Source of the DNA: Antedon mediterranea
Taxonomy: Eukaryota > Echinodermata > Crinoidea > Comatulida > Antedonidae
Length of the DNA stretch: 64,000 nucleotides
Direction of reading: 5' to 3'
NCBI RefSeq assembly: GCF_964355755.1
Contig: NC_092675.1
Location: 29,536,912-29,600,911 of the forward strand
The position numbers and the translations under genes were made by a program. The first letter of the stretch is position 1; each line of letters opens with the position of its first letter. Positions 1-13,441 of the stretch are shown here, piece after piece. The notes under the pieces were generated by a model, which saw only the letters and a list, made by a program, of their open reading frames with translations, ran no database searches and was not told the origin of the DNA.

Positions 1-1733
1 AAAGAAGGAATCACACAATTAAAGAAGAAATCACACAATTAAAGAAGGAATCGCATATAAACAAAAGAAAGCATGAAAATATAAAAAGAAATGCACAAAT
101 AAAGAAGAGCTAAGCACAATTAAAGAAGTCCGCAACAAATTCGAAAGCTCCTCGCACAATTAAAGAAGTTCGCAACAAAATCAAAAGCTCCTCGCACAAT
201 TAAAGAAGTCCGCAACAAATTCGAAAGTACCTCGCACAATTAAAGAAGTCCGCAACAAATTCGAAAGTACCTCGCACAATTAGAGTACAGTAGTCCATAT
301 GGAACGCCATCGCTGCCTCCGGCAGTAGCAAACTTTAATTCTATTCGGCTCTTTTACCATTACGTTCGGCTCTTTTACCATTCGGCGCATTTCTATTCGG
401 CCTTTTTACCATTACGTACGGCTCTTTCAGCATTCAGCTCATTTCTATTTGGCCCATTTTTTACCATTACGTTCGGCTCTTTCAGCTTTCGGCTCTTTTT
501 TATTCGGCCAATTTACCATTACGTTCGGCTCTTTCCTCAGCATTCGGCTCTTTTTTTATTCGGCCCATTTAACATTACGTTCGGCTCTTTTTGATTCGGC
601 CCTTTTTTATTCGGCTCTTTCTGCATTACTACGTTGGGCTCTTTTTAAATCGGCATTTTTTTATATGGCGCAATTAAAATCTAACCTTTGACATGGGGTC
701 AAATGGAAGAAAATCAACGACTGGAAATGAGTCTATGAAAAGTTTACAAACATTTCATCATCATGGCGCCAACCATGAGTAGCCAACCGATTAAAGATGT
801 GTTGAATAACCTAAATTAATTCATCTTTTAACAAATTTTGAGAGAGAAAGGGTAAATTATTATTATTAAATGTTTGGCTGACACTAGGCGAGGCCTAGCT
901 AGCCTAGGCCATAAATCAAACCTTTTCTCTCTCAAAATGGTCAATAAGGTGGGACAATTGCAAGTTCTCTAACTAACACATTAATCATGTCAATAAAATG
1001 ATTTAGTTATATTGAAATAGCCTTCAAATTCATTTAATTCAACCAACCAAACACTCTACATGCTGCATCTATATGTTTTGTAAACTTTTCATAGACTCAT
1101 TTCCAGCCGTTGATTTTCTTCCATTTGACCCCATGTAAAAGGTTAGAATTTAATTTCGCCGCATAAAAAAGGGCCAAATCAAAAAGAGCCGAACGTAATG
1201 CAGAAAGAGCCGAATAAAAAAGGGCCGAATTAAAAAGAGCCGAATGCTGAAAGAGCCGAACGTAATGGTAAAAGGGCCGAATAGAAATGCGCCGAATGCT
1301 AAAAGAGCCGAACGTAATGGTAAAAGAGCCGAATAGAATTAAAGTTTCCTGCCGGAGGCAGCAATGGCGTTCCATACGGACTACTGTACTTTAATTGTGT
1401 GTGGGGTACTTTCGAATTTGTTGCGGACTTCTTTAATTGTGCGAGGAGCTTTCGAATTTGTTGCGGACTTCTTTAATTGTGCGAGGGGCTTTCAAATTTG
1501 TTGCAGACTTCTTTAATTGTGCGAGGAGCTTTCGAATTTGTTGCGGACTTCTTTAATTGTGCTTAGCTCTTCTTTAATTGTGCGTTTCTTCTTTATTTGT
1601 GCATTTCGTTTTGTATTTTCATGCTTTCTTTTGTTTATATGCGATTTCTTTTTTAATTGTGCGATTTCTTTTTTTAATTGTGTAATTCCTTCTTTAATTG
1701 TGTGATTCTGTGTTATAGTGTGCGTGACAGTTG
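1..1733. repeat. Long inverted repeat (foldback) with tandem subrepeats
   Basis: Positions 1-757 reappear in reverse complement at about 1074-1720, leaving a 316-bp spacer (758-1073). The left arm runs off the window start. Each arm holds two kinds of subrepeat: a unit of about 38 bp containing CAATTAAAGAAGTCCGCAAC (four copies near 111-290, mirrored at about 1385-1570), and a degenerate array of CGGCTCTTT/CATTACG motifs (about 340-660, mirrored but shorter at about 1145-1345). Long terminal repeats made of internal tandem repeats are known from Foldback/Galileo-type DNA transposons. No transposase is visible, so membership is inference. Confidence 0.8.
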
Positions 1734-1741
1734 TGGGCCAC

Positions 1742-2405
1742 CGTAAAAAACTACATGCCAACATCATGTTAAATACTATTTGGATATTTAATTGTTCGTT
1801 TTATGCAATTTATTTAGTAAAAACTGCGGTATAAACAGTTTGCTTTATCAACCGGGCGCTACGATAGCGTGACCGGGCGTGTTGTTGTTTACGCGTTTTC
1901 ACGAAAGATAGTTTAATAATATTCCTATATTTAACTTGTTTCTGGTAAAACAAATAAATGTTAATGACATTTAACATTTTGTCCTATTAACAACATGTAT
2001 TTTATACTAATTTATATCATAAAAACAATACTTAATTTACCGGGCGTAGAGCAGAACACGGCAATGGTAAAGAATAGGCCGTGCTGAGTAACGATTCGTT
2101 GATTTTGGTGTTGCTGTGTTAGGCCTTTTTTGTGAACTAACTTAGCATGTTAGTAAATAATTGTCTGTAAAAGTGAATGTACACTAGTTTGTTAATAAAT
2201 ATGTATTATAAAATAGTTTACAATTGCAAAAACTATTATCATAATTCTATTTAATGTGACATGTATAATATCTATTAAATCAAATCTTATTTAGTATGTA
2301 TACATCCGCCCTTATGAGGGCGGGCATCACTCACTGGAGCTCTCTGTTACAAATTTCTCATGCAAAAATCGCGGAATACTCATTCTTGTGATATATATTC
2401 TTTGG
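1742..2405 (+). mobile_element. Partial copy 1 of TIR element X
   Basis: This stretch is nearly identical, in reverse complement, to about 21990-23055. It ends at the same terminal sequence (CTTGTGATATATATTCTTTG) and carries a GC-rich hairpin of the form CCGCCCTTATGAGGGCGG near 2307. The second copy has both ends; this one is joined on its left to the foldback structure, so the foldback may be the interior of a longer version whose left end is outside the window. No ORF is seen. Confidence 0.75.
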
Positions 2406-2559
2406 TTTAGTTGAGGAAGAGGTTTGGTGGCAATCAAAGTTTTTGGCAAGTAGGCCTATACCCCTGCAACTATGTTTATATATACCCCTTGATGCGTCCA
2501 TGTCAAAATAAAATGATAATTTTCTATTGAACAGTGCAAAATAGAATCGTAATAATATA

Positions 2560-2720
2560 CAAATAATGAATGTTTATGAGTGTAATGGTACAAATAATGG
2601 CACGAGGTGAATGATGAAAGGTTATATCAACGAGGCAACGCCGAGTTGATATAACCTTTCATCATTCACCAAGTGCCATTATTTGTACCATTACACGAAT
2701 ACAAAACATTCATTATTTGT
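2560..2720. repeat. 160-bp near-perfect hairpin
   Basis: Positions 2560-2631 pair with 2645-2720, with a 13-nt loop around GAGGCAACGCC. The arms differ at only a few positions. It is a small foldback MITE by architecture; no target duplication is clear and no coding potential is present. Confidence 0.8.
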
Positions 2721-3834
2721 TTTATATAACATCTAAATAAATTCTAGTTATTTGAATTAAATAAAAGGTAGCCCTAGCCAAAGCTTACTACATTTCCTTC
2801 ACACACATTGATTAAAAACAGTAACATTTGGTTTTTAATAATTTTATATTAAATGTTATATTTATATGGATTTCGTAAACACACCTACTTTTGTGTTAAT
2901 TATGTCAACAAACGACCAAACAATCCTAGGCCTAGCAAGGCTAAAACGCCTAGGCTAGGCCTAGCCTAATACTAGCATGGCCTAGGCTAGACCTAGTAGC
3001 CTAGTACTAGCTTGGCTGAAAGGCAAAACTACGACAGACAATTGGAACTTATCTAAGCTAATTATGGTTTTTCCAACAATTCCACGTCTTGTAGGGATGT
3101 CCCCATTAATTAATCAAAATCCTAAAAACGATCTAAAGCTAATTTAAATGCCTTTTTGAATGAAATTAGTACATAATGTCCAAATCGTACACAAATATCT
3201 GCTGCTGTTGCATATCTCGCGGTGGTGTTTACAAATGAAACTGAGACCAGACGACAGGTGGCGCTGTTGTATTTCACAGTACAGAGCCATATCATAGGAT
3301 AATTTGTGTACTAGATTTTTTTTCATCCGCGAGACGTTTTTTTTTTCGTACACAAAAATGTTTCAAAAAGTACTATTAAACGATCGTTTAATAGTGCGTA
3401 CTATTGCACGCCATGTGACCCACAATCGTCCAATCAAATGACAGGAATTTATTTAGGTGTTATATAATAGTTATCATCGTACGATTTATAATGCTGTATA
3501 TATTACACAAATACTAAACTGTAGAGTTGGTATTACTCCTATACCAAAATGTGAGCAGTGCCTTTTTAGTTGGTTTGTAGCATGCTTCAACATTCAATTT
3601 AAACCAAAAACATGAACATTTTGGTGATCATTGACATTGAACTTTTTTAGATAATTGACACGCAAAATCTGTACAGAAAGAAATAAAGAAGAAGAATAAA
3701 AGATTTTATACAATAATTATTGGTGATCATTTTATTCTGAATGATAACCTAATAAATATTTTTTCATGGGGACAATATATCTTTAAGAAGATGGAAGAGG
3801 CGGATAAATTGAGTAAAAGTTAGTTTACTTTAGT
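2721..3834. other. Non-coding stretch with an AGGCCT-rich cluster
   Basis: I see no supportable gene. Positions 2924-3013 hold a dense cluster of overlapping TAGGCCTA/CCTAGG palindromes; the same hexamers occur at 890-910, 36400-36420 and 36690-36705. A CTCF-like core (AGGTGGCGC) occurs at about 3256-3264 but stands alone. Confidence 0.5.
3372..3395. repeat. 24-bp perfect palindrome
   Basis: The sequence reads identically on both strands and is centred on CGATCG, with ACTATTAAAC as its arm. It has no loop. Function unknown. Confidence 0.85.
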
Positions 3835-4017
3835 ACAGTAGGTGCACCCAGACCAAAACCAGAGACTCCTGAGGCAAAGTGTATTTGTGTATCATACAGT
3901 AGGTGCACCCAGACCAAAACCAGAGACTCCTGAGGCAAAGTGTATTTGTGTATCATACAGTAGGTGCACCCAGACCAAAACCAGAGACTCCTGAGGCAAA
4001 GTGTATTTGTGTATCAT
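3835..4017 (+). repeat. Three 61-bp tandem repeats
   Basis: Three head-to-tail copies, effectively identical, each containing GGTGCACCCAGACC and ending TTTGTGTATCAT. The last copy runs into an open frame of about 36 codons ending at a TGA near 4064. Each copy has an AG after a modest pyrimidine stretch, so it could be a repeated splice-acceptor/exon edge, but this is not demonstrated. Confidence 0.85.
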
Positions 4018-4495
4018 TTGTCCATGGTTATGAATTAACAGAAACGGGATGGTATTCTCCGTGAACCACCAACCAACAATATCATCGAGGTAGTATAGAT
4101 TGATGGCGAACTCTAATGAATATCAAAAGTGATTTGCCCTTGCTGACCACTGAACATGGTTCTTCAGTAATTGACCAATTGGATATACGAGTTTGAAGTC
4201 AAGAATTGACCAATAATACTGTACTGCCATGTTAAGATTAGATGAAACATCACATAGTGAAATATATTGAGATGAACAAAAGGCAACATCATTTACAGCA
4301 TAGCCCGAGGGCCTGCATCCCTAAAATCCTTGCATTTGCGCCGTTAATATGAAAACGTTACAACAAAAAGCTAAATCATTACAATTTTTTTACTCAATTT
4401 AATACTGTGTATTTATTTAATTATTATTGTGATTTTGCAGTAGCAAATTCAATTGGAATTTGCCAGTAAGAACCTACAAGCAACTGTTAAAAAAC
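4018..4495. other. No supported feature
   Basis: AT-rich sequence. Apart from the short open frame running out of the 61-bp repeats, I see no gene, RNA or repeat. Confidence 0.4.
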
Positions 4496-4638
4496 AAGAC
4501 TTTAATTCTCACTAGGGACGCAACGCATGGCGTAGACGCAACGCAAGCAAGTTGAACAATCCATCGCTTGTGATTGGTCAAATCACTTACGACTGCGTTA
4601 CGTCTGTGCGTTGCGTCTCTAGTGGGAACCAAGCTTTA
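4496..4638. mobile_element. MITE family B, copy B1
   Basis: Short non-autonomous element. The right end (CTAGTGGGAACCAAGCTTTA) matches the inverted ends of B2 and B3; the left end is degraded. The interior repeats GACGCAACGCAA-type motifs and CGCTTGTGATTGGTCAA. Confidence 0.65.
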
Positions 4639-4639
4639 G

Positions 4640-4868
4640 TATAATATAGACAATTAAGTAGTAGCTATAGACACTACTATTTATTATAGACTAGGCTTAC
4701 AGTATCAAATACAGTAGTAGAAATAGACACTATTAGATAGACAATCAAATAGTAGCTATAGACACTACTTTTATTATAGACTAGGCTTACGGTATCAAAT
4801 ACAGTAGTAGAAATAGACACTATTAGTATTATAAGACAATCAAATAGTAGCTATAGACACTACTATAT
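4640..4868. repeat. About 105-bp tandem repeat, 2.4 copies
   Basis: Successive copies contain AGTAGCTATAGACACTACT, GACTAGGCTTAC and CAGTAGTAGAAATAGACAC. The core TAGTAGCTATAGACACTACTA is itself nearly palindromic. Confidence 0.8.
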
Positions 4869-5469
4869 ATCTACATAACCACTTACTAATTCTATAAATC
4901 AGAAACCCATTTTTCTATGCTCTCATGTATAAAAAGAGCATACAAAGACATTACACCTACAGTACAAGTTTATTTAATCTTTTTAACTATTAATTAGTTT
5001 TCAAAACATTAAAACTAATATTATATTAATTACGCTGCTTGAAAAAATTTATTTTTTATTGAAACTGCAACACATTCAAATATCTGATTTGTGTATAAAA
5101 TGACCTACAAATATTTGCTATTGCACTTGAAAAAAAAGTTTTCAACTTCAATTAAAAAGTTTCTATCTAGATTTGTGTAATTTGTGTTGTGTAAGAAATG
5201 CTGAAACAGAAGATAAAGTAAGCTCCTTTAAATATGAAATTAAGTTGAAATAGATGTTATCATTGGCACACCACAGGACCATTTATTGGCTCTACACCCT
5301 CAATGAACTTAATCCAACATGGGCTTACAACTGAGAACTAACATGTAGTACTAGTAAAACTATAACCATTTTGCGTAAAATTTACTCCAATACGGGAGGG
5401 ACCCGAGGACCAACATGTAGTGAGTCTCCACGTAAACCATTTTGTTCACTGTAACTTTCAAAAGAATAC
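4869..5469. other. No supported feature
   Basis: AT-rich sequence without a recognisable exon, RNA or repeat copy. The short phrase ACCAACATGTAGT recurs in part near 5341 and 5411. Confidence 0.4.
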
Positions 5470-5634
5470 AAGCTCTGTCTACACTATCAAACTTTATGCG
5501 ACAATAACATGTGATGTGCCCATATATGGACATGATGACATCACATCAATACCATATTTGGGTATATTACTACCATATTATTTGGGCATATCACACTTTT
5601 TTGTCAAACTAGTTTGATAGTGTAGACAGAGCTT
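5470..5634. mobile_element. MITE family A, copy A1 (complete)
   Basis: 165-bp element with inverted ends AAGCTCTGTCTACACTATCA. The interior has the family hallmark, a 21-bp motif around CATATTTGG and TACTACCATA. The two subterminal blocks differ: one end continues ACTTTATG, the other ACTAGTTTGACAAAA. No transposase. Confidence 0.85.
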
Positions 5635-6576
5635 CGGAATAGTTTCATTGTTGACACACACATAGACCTAAAAGGTCATTATAGTTTTTTTTAACAAATG
5701 TAAAACGAAAACCTTATTTAGTTTATTTTGTTAAATAGATTTTTCCAAGTTCCATTATCTTTAAATCTATCCACTAAGATTTGTGGTTCCTACAAAGTAC
5801 CGTACTGGTTATAGTACTGTAACATGAGGGTGACTATGTAGTGTAATGTGGAGTAGGCCTAACATTATTATGTACAGTAGAGATATTCAAATACCACCTC
5901 ACATCATTTATAAAAACTAGAGGGAGCTAAAACTGAAATACATAACAAAGAAGTACACAGTCCATTGTTTGTAACTTGTTAGTGAAATATAATTTACAAT
6001 CGTATCTAACATTTCACACGCAAAAAAGCCTAGAAATGAAAAGAAAACAAACCTTTGTTAGTCGTAACTTGTATGAAATGCAACTTAAAAATATTGAAAA
6101 GAAAAAGCAAATTTACTAACATTTATCAATTGCAGATTATTATTGACAATTAACTACCACACGCAAGTATAACTACTTTAACTATAGACTGTGTATAGAT
6201 ATGATAATAATTTATTCCAGATAAAAATTTCTGCGATATTAAAGGTTTTAAACTATCTACAGCATATGACAACTGATTACTAATGTACTATGATGAGAAG
6301 TACTGGTCATGAGCTGGTGAAAACAGTCAAGACCATGTTAATGTTCTCCCAAAAATAACCCCTACTAATTTTTGTAAACTGTAATTTATTCCCCCACCCT
6401 TTCCAAATCTTACACATCAATTCAAAACTCATTGCGTATACTGCAATTGTTTGTAAGATCAGGAAATCACTCTATCTGATCAATCAACCGTATCATTAAA
6501 TGCTTGCTGTATTTCTTAACAAAAAGCAGTTTTGATACTTTTAATTTATACACTAAAACATATATAGCCGCATTTT
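5635..6576. other. No gene seen; downstream flank of the UBE2D-like gene
   Basis: AT-rich. Minus-strand AATAAA motifs also occur near 6208 and 6388, so the 3' UTR of the gene to the right could extend here. Nothing else is supportable. Confidence 0.4.
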
Positions 6577-6582
6577 TTTATT
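6577..6582 (-). promoter_or_regulatory. Candidate poly(A) signal of the UBE2D-like gene
   Basis: Plus-strand TTTATT is AATAAA on the minus strand, 57 nt past the stop codon of the gene. Other AATAAA motifs lie further downstream, so the used site is uncertain. Confidence 0.45.
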
Positions 6583-6638
6583 TGTTTCCTTCATTTTCTT
6601 GTTTAGTTTAGTTTTTTTCCTTCTTCTTTCTCTCCCGT

Positions 6639-9258
<2,620 letters not shown>

Positions 9259-9666
9259 CTACAAACAAGTAAAATAATAATGATCAAAGGATAACAAATA
9301 AAGGGAAGCACAATACCACAATATAAATCATAGTTAGCATCTATTAGTATTATTATTATTGGTAGCCTCTAGTAGGAGTCTAGGCCAGGCCTACTATATT
9401 TATATAATTATATATATTTTATATTTCAAAGCTACTATTATGGGATGGACTTTGATTTGATAGCCTATATCCAACTCTGGTACAATTTACTTCCTTTTTG
9501 TCCATAGCTTGGCTAGGTTCGAAATCTCTCCGGGTCGGCGCTAGACCTACCTACCTACCTATTCTAGGCTGGGTAGACTTTATGCCTAGAATCTCCGACG
9601 CCACAATAAAATATAGCCACACAAAACATCCAAAAACAGAATTCAAATATAACCAAAACAACAGAA
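9259..9666. other. Upstream part of the UBE2D-like locus, first exon not located
   Basis: A good acceptor precedes exon 9195-9258, so at least one exon lies to the right. The only in-phase ATG-to-donor candidate I found is 9505-9491 (minus). A short CTAC repeat lies near 9547-9559. Confidence 0.4.
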
Positions 9667-9849
9667 ATTAACTAGAACTTAAACTCGTCACTTGAGGACG
9701 AGTTTGGTTATCCGCCCGCAAAAAAAAACGTATCTTGCGCATTCAAGTACTTTTCAGTTATGACTTTTCCAAAAAGTAGCCTATTCAAAATTAAAATTGC
9801 CCTTTCAGTGTAATAACCAAATAAATCCTTTTATTTAATTGTTTTCCCG

Positions 9850-9925
9850 TGATGGGATTCGATCCCGGTACCTCTGATACCAAAGTCGGTTGCACTACAC
9901 ATCGATCCATATGAGCACCTGCTAA
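9850..9925 (-). other. Degenerate tRNA-like sequence with A and B boxes
   Basis: On the minus strand there is an A-box match (TAGTGCAACCG, 9887-9897) and a B-box match (GATCGAATC, 9856-9864) with an ACTTTGGT anticodon-like loop between them, resembling tRNA-Gln(TTG). The A-to-B spacing is shorter than in a real tRNA and no acceptor stem forms, so it is a relic or a SINE head rather than a functional gene. Confidence 0.5.
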
Positions 9926-10600
9926 AGAAAATCCGAAGAAACAGTCCTCGTTCATTCGGTATGTCGTGAACCCCCTCGATGCAAGTTGATTATTACATAT
10001 CAAACTTAAATCATAAATTTTACTATGATGAAATCTTCACAAATTTTAAACAGTAACATATTATGAAAGTGCATACTTCAAGTTTTATATATTAACATGT
10101 AAAGAAAAAAGATAAACGTTATGTTTATTGTTTTGCTCTTTGAAAATTTTATTGTTTGTTTGATGATCAAAATTTCGAAAATTATATTTAATATGCAAAT
10201 AATGTAGCCATCAAACACGTTTTAACATTCAACACTATAATAAATCAGACCTACGATTCATAGACTGTAATAAAATAAAATAAAAAACGGGGGTAACCTT
10301 GCATTCTGACTGTATCACTTTTAAAAGTAGACATATTTTGCAACATTTTCACAATTTGTTGACGTTTTCGTGCGCAACCAGTCATGTTTAACGTGCTCGT
10401 AGAACGCCATTTCAAGTTGAAAAGTGAATAAAATAACGTAAATTTGTTAACCCAATTTTGAAAAACACAATTTATGCAAAAGAAAAGCTTATACGCGTTC
10501 CCTGTGCCGTGCGCGCGTAAAAATGTGCGCACCAGTGGCAATTTTTGAAACGCTTAAAATGACCTGAAACATGCTCTAATTTAATCAGAAATTGATTTGA

Positions 10601-11190
10601 AGCATTTTAAAATTTCAAACGCCGTTTACGCGCGCACTTTCTACTGTTTCGGTAGCGATAAAAAAGTTAACAATTGATGTGAAGCAAACGTGGCTGAAAA
10701 TGACGTTTAAAAATATTTATTTGTTTCGAAGTTATAACCAATTTAAGATTTTCAGAAAATCGAGCGTAACTTACGCTACGCGGCTCTGACATCGTCCAAA
10801 AGCTTGGCTGCACAACTTCCGTAAAATGTCTAAATGCTGAACAAGTTACAACATGTTATGACGCGTTGCAGAGAAACAGCGTGAACAAATTTGGAGCATT
10901 TTAAAATTTCAAACGCAATTTAAGCGCAAACTTTCTAGTGTCCAAAAATTTGCTAAAGATCGAAAAAGTTAGCCATTGATGTGAAGAAAACGTGGCTGAA
11001 AGTTACGTTAAAAAATATTTATCGGTTTCGAAGTTATGATCAATTTAAGATTTTCAGAAAATCGTGCGTAACTTACGCTACGCGCGTCTGACAGCGTCCA
11101 AAAGCTTTGCTGCACATCTTCAGTTAAATGTCTAAATGTTTACCAAGTTACAACATGTTATGTTAACACGTTGCAGAGAAACGGCGCGAA
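10601..11190 (+). repeat. Two 294-bp tandem units
   Basis: Units 10601-10894 and 10895-11190 share long blocks such as AGCATTTTAAAATTTCAAAC, TAACTTACGCTACGCG and AAGTTACAACATGTTATG, with moderate divergence. CpG is more frequent here than in the surroundings. No ORF of note. Confidence 0.85.
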
Positions 11191-11399
11191 CAAAAGTGGC
11201 GGAAAGAAGAATAATAAAAAAGAAACACTACAATTCCAAGGGCTTATCCGCTTGAGGCGGATAACCAATTATAAAATTGTATATTATCTAGACCTACCGT
11301 TTGTAACCTTTTCAAAGCCATTCTTTGTTATATATTTTCAACAACCTCTCTCTCTGCTTGCTGTTTTAATTTTGTTTTCCTCTCTCTCTGTGACTCGAC

Positions 11400-11435
11400 C
11401 AAAGATCTTATATACTCTAGTATATAAGATCTTTG
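11400..11435. repeat. 36-bp perfect inverted repeat flanked by 8-bp direct repeats
   Basis: Two 16-bp arms beginning CAAAGATCTTATATAC flank a TCTA spacer. GACTCGAC lies immediately outside on both sides (11392-11399 and 11436-11443; the outermost base of the palindrome can be counted either way). This has the form of a tiny insertion with a target duplication. Confidence 0.8.
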
Positions 11436-11576
11436 GACTCGACTCTTCTTCACCGCATGAGGGGAGTATTCATGGGAGTTACATTGATGATTCATTCCTG
11501 CCTCCTGCATGCAGCAGAGACTGTAAAGCTCTGTCCACACTATCAAACTTTATGTGACAAACAAATGTGATGTGCC

Positions 11577-12600
11577 CATATTATTATTATTATTATTATT
11601 ATTACTTGTATAGCGCACATTTATACAACATTTAATTATAATCAGCGGCGCTTAACATCAATATTAGTATCGTAACATTGTTTGAAATATAGTGCTTTTA
11701 AATGTTTTTTAAACTGATTATAGTCGTCTAAGTGTTTAATGTGACTTGGTAAACTGTTCCAAATTTTGGGTCCTGCTACGGCGAACGAACGGTCAGCAAA
11801 TGTCTTTCGTTTAGTTCGTGGGATTGTCAGGTTATAACCTAACCCTAACCCTAACCCTAACCCTATGAGACGTACATTGGAAGCCATTGCAAGGATCGCA
11901 TGGCGTTAGTTGCACTGTCATACCGACCTTTCCTGACAATTATTTTCGCAGCTTGGTGCAGTAACCTCTTCATTGGAGCAAGGGTATTAGCAGGTAGACC
12001 ATAATACAATGCATTGGCGTAATCAATATTTTGATTCGATTGAACTAGTTGTTGGCAAAGGTCCTTGGAGAGAAATTTGCGGATTTGACGAATATAGTAT
12101 AAATCATTAACAGCTATCGATCTGCATTTATCGCGTATATGGTTCTTGAAAGATAGCTGGTCGACGATATTAACACCAAGGTATTTTACAGATGAACCAC
12201 GTGGTATTCTGTCCTGACATACGATGATATGATCTTTCTCGCATTTCAGGAGTTGAGCTCTGCTTCCCAATAGTATGAACTCTGTTTTTTCACTGTTCAT
12301 TTTTAGTCTGTTGGACTTCATCCAGTCGTTGATGGATATGAGGCACTCTTGTAATTTGGTGATTGTATTTACCATACTAGAACTAGAATTTGGATTAAAT
12401 GAATCATACACTGAGTGATCATCGGCATATCCCATCACAGAAATATCAAACTTACTGATGTGATCTTGTAAAGTGCTGGCATATATGGTGTATAGAACTG
12501 GACCGCATATACTACCCTGAGGTACAGAGAAGGACAAATTGGCTGTCTCCGAGTTAGTTTCGCCGATTGTTACGTTGGCAAATCGAGGAAAATTAAGGAA
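11577..12600 (-). pseudogene. Broken non-LTR retrotransposon (RT C-terminal half), LINE 3
   Basis: Minus-strand frame 12537-11863 encodes the later part of a reverse transcriptase: SVPQGS, then GYADD (catalytic YxDD box) and a thumb-like region with KYLGV. A second frame, 11887-11642, encodes the usual LINE C-terminus (TFADRSFAVAGPKIWNSLPS). The two are joined by a telomere-like repeat in place of roughly 60 expected residues. The 3' end is an (ATT)n tail at 11577-11605. The 5' part is absent (truncation). Not functional. Confidence 0.85.
11835..11865. repeat. Short interstitial telomeric repeat (CCCTAA)n
   Basis: About five units of CCCTAA, one missing a base. On the minus strand this is TTAGGG, the metazoan telomere unit. 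It sits exactly where the LINE 3 reading frame loses a segment. Confidence 0.9.
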
Positions 12601-12655
12601 ATGATGATGTCATATCACTACCATATTTATATATTATTATATTATTATTATATTC

Positions 12656-13224
12656 ATTTTTTGCACATATGTTCACTTGGACATACAGATTAAAAAATTC
12701 ACTAGCCAAGAAAAAAATGTATTTTATGACCATATTTGGAGTATTTTCAAAATGGCCGCCAAAACAAAATGATGGTCCATATCTTAGTAACCGGTAGGGG
12801 TACAGAGTTCATTTTAGTGTTAAATTGCTTAGAACACATATGTTTCTATTCACTCTAATACAACATTTATTAGAAAATGGCCGGAATCATCATTTCCGGA
12901 GTTGTGACCTTTGACCCTAGTATGGTCATATCTCGAAAACTACTGACAGTAGAAACATGAGGTTGGTCATAAAATATTCACAATATACATGTTAGTATTT
13001 GGTCTAACGAACTATTTTTCCCAAAAGTGAATGGAAATCATAATATTGACCTTTGACCCGATAACCTCAAATTTCGTTACCGAATGCGCATAACATCAAA
13101 ATATTGGGCTTAAATTGTCAAAAATGTATATTTTTGTATTAATTAAGGTAATGAATGAATTTGTATATTGACCAGAAGTAATGATATTAACATTTTTTAC
13201 TTAAATTTTGTTTTATATCACTAC
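12656..13224 (+). repeat. Left arm of a 570-bp inverted repeat pair
   Basis: Matches 20034-20598 in reverse complement over the whole length with scattered differences. No ORF. It contains two copies of TGACCTTTGACCC (12905-12917, 13047-13059), a DR1 nuclear-receptor-type site. It may be a dispersed repeat rather than a paired structure. Confidence 0.8.
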
Positions 13225-13441
13225 AACTAACTTCAGTGTTATAGAGAAGCAGTGCCTTTTCGACATAATCTATTTTTAACATTCCAAAGACCAGTTAAAA
13301 TAAATCACAATATTTGTTATAATAGTTTCTATTTGAGAATAATAAATACTAATAATAACAATGATTTCATTATTTAAGGTCCATAGAACCCCTTTTATAT
13401 ACAATCAATTACTATAGTATTACCTAGACAAAGATTTCCCT
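13225..13441. other. No supported feature
   Basis: AT-rich link between the repeat arm and the LINE. Confidence 0.4.

Larger units (their letters stand above)
9667..11268. mobile_element. Hairpin-ended 1.6-kb unit, class unknown
   Basis: The left edge has a 9-bp stem (AAACTCGTC at 9681-9689 with GACGAGTTT at 9697-9705), followed by GGTTATCCGCC. The right edge has an 8-bp stem (TTATCCGC at 11244-11251 with GCGGATAA at 11257-11264). Both loops contain CTTGAG, and the GGTTATCCGCC block near the left edge is the inverse of the last strand at the right edge. Inside lie a tRNA-like relic and a 294-bp duplication. No transposase ORF. Boundaries are inferred from the hairpins only. Confidence 0.45.
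11526..12629. mobile_element. MITE family A, copy A3, split by a LINE
   Basis: The left half (11526-11580, AAGCTCTGTCCACACTATCA and following) and an interior-right fragment (about 12603-12629, ATGTCATATCACTACCATA) are separated by the minus-strand LINE at about 11577-12600. The outer right end is missing. Confidence 0.65.

Noticed and set aside
3245-3265. CTCF-like AGGTGGCGC core (and AGAGGGCGA near 60577)
   Set aside because: The flanking consensus positions match only partly; isolated motifs have no predictive value without binding data.
9791-10003. Minus-strand open frame of 70 codons
   Set aside because: It runs through the tRNA-like relic; the protein phrasing is that of a translated tRNA B box.
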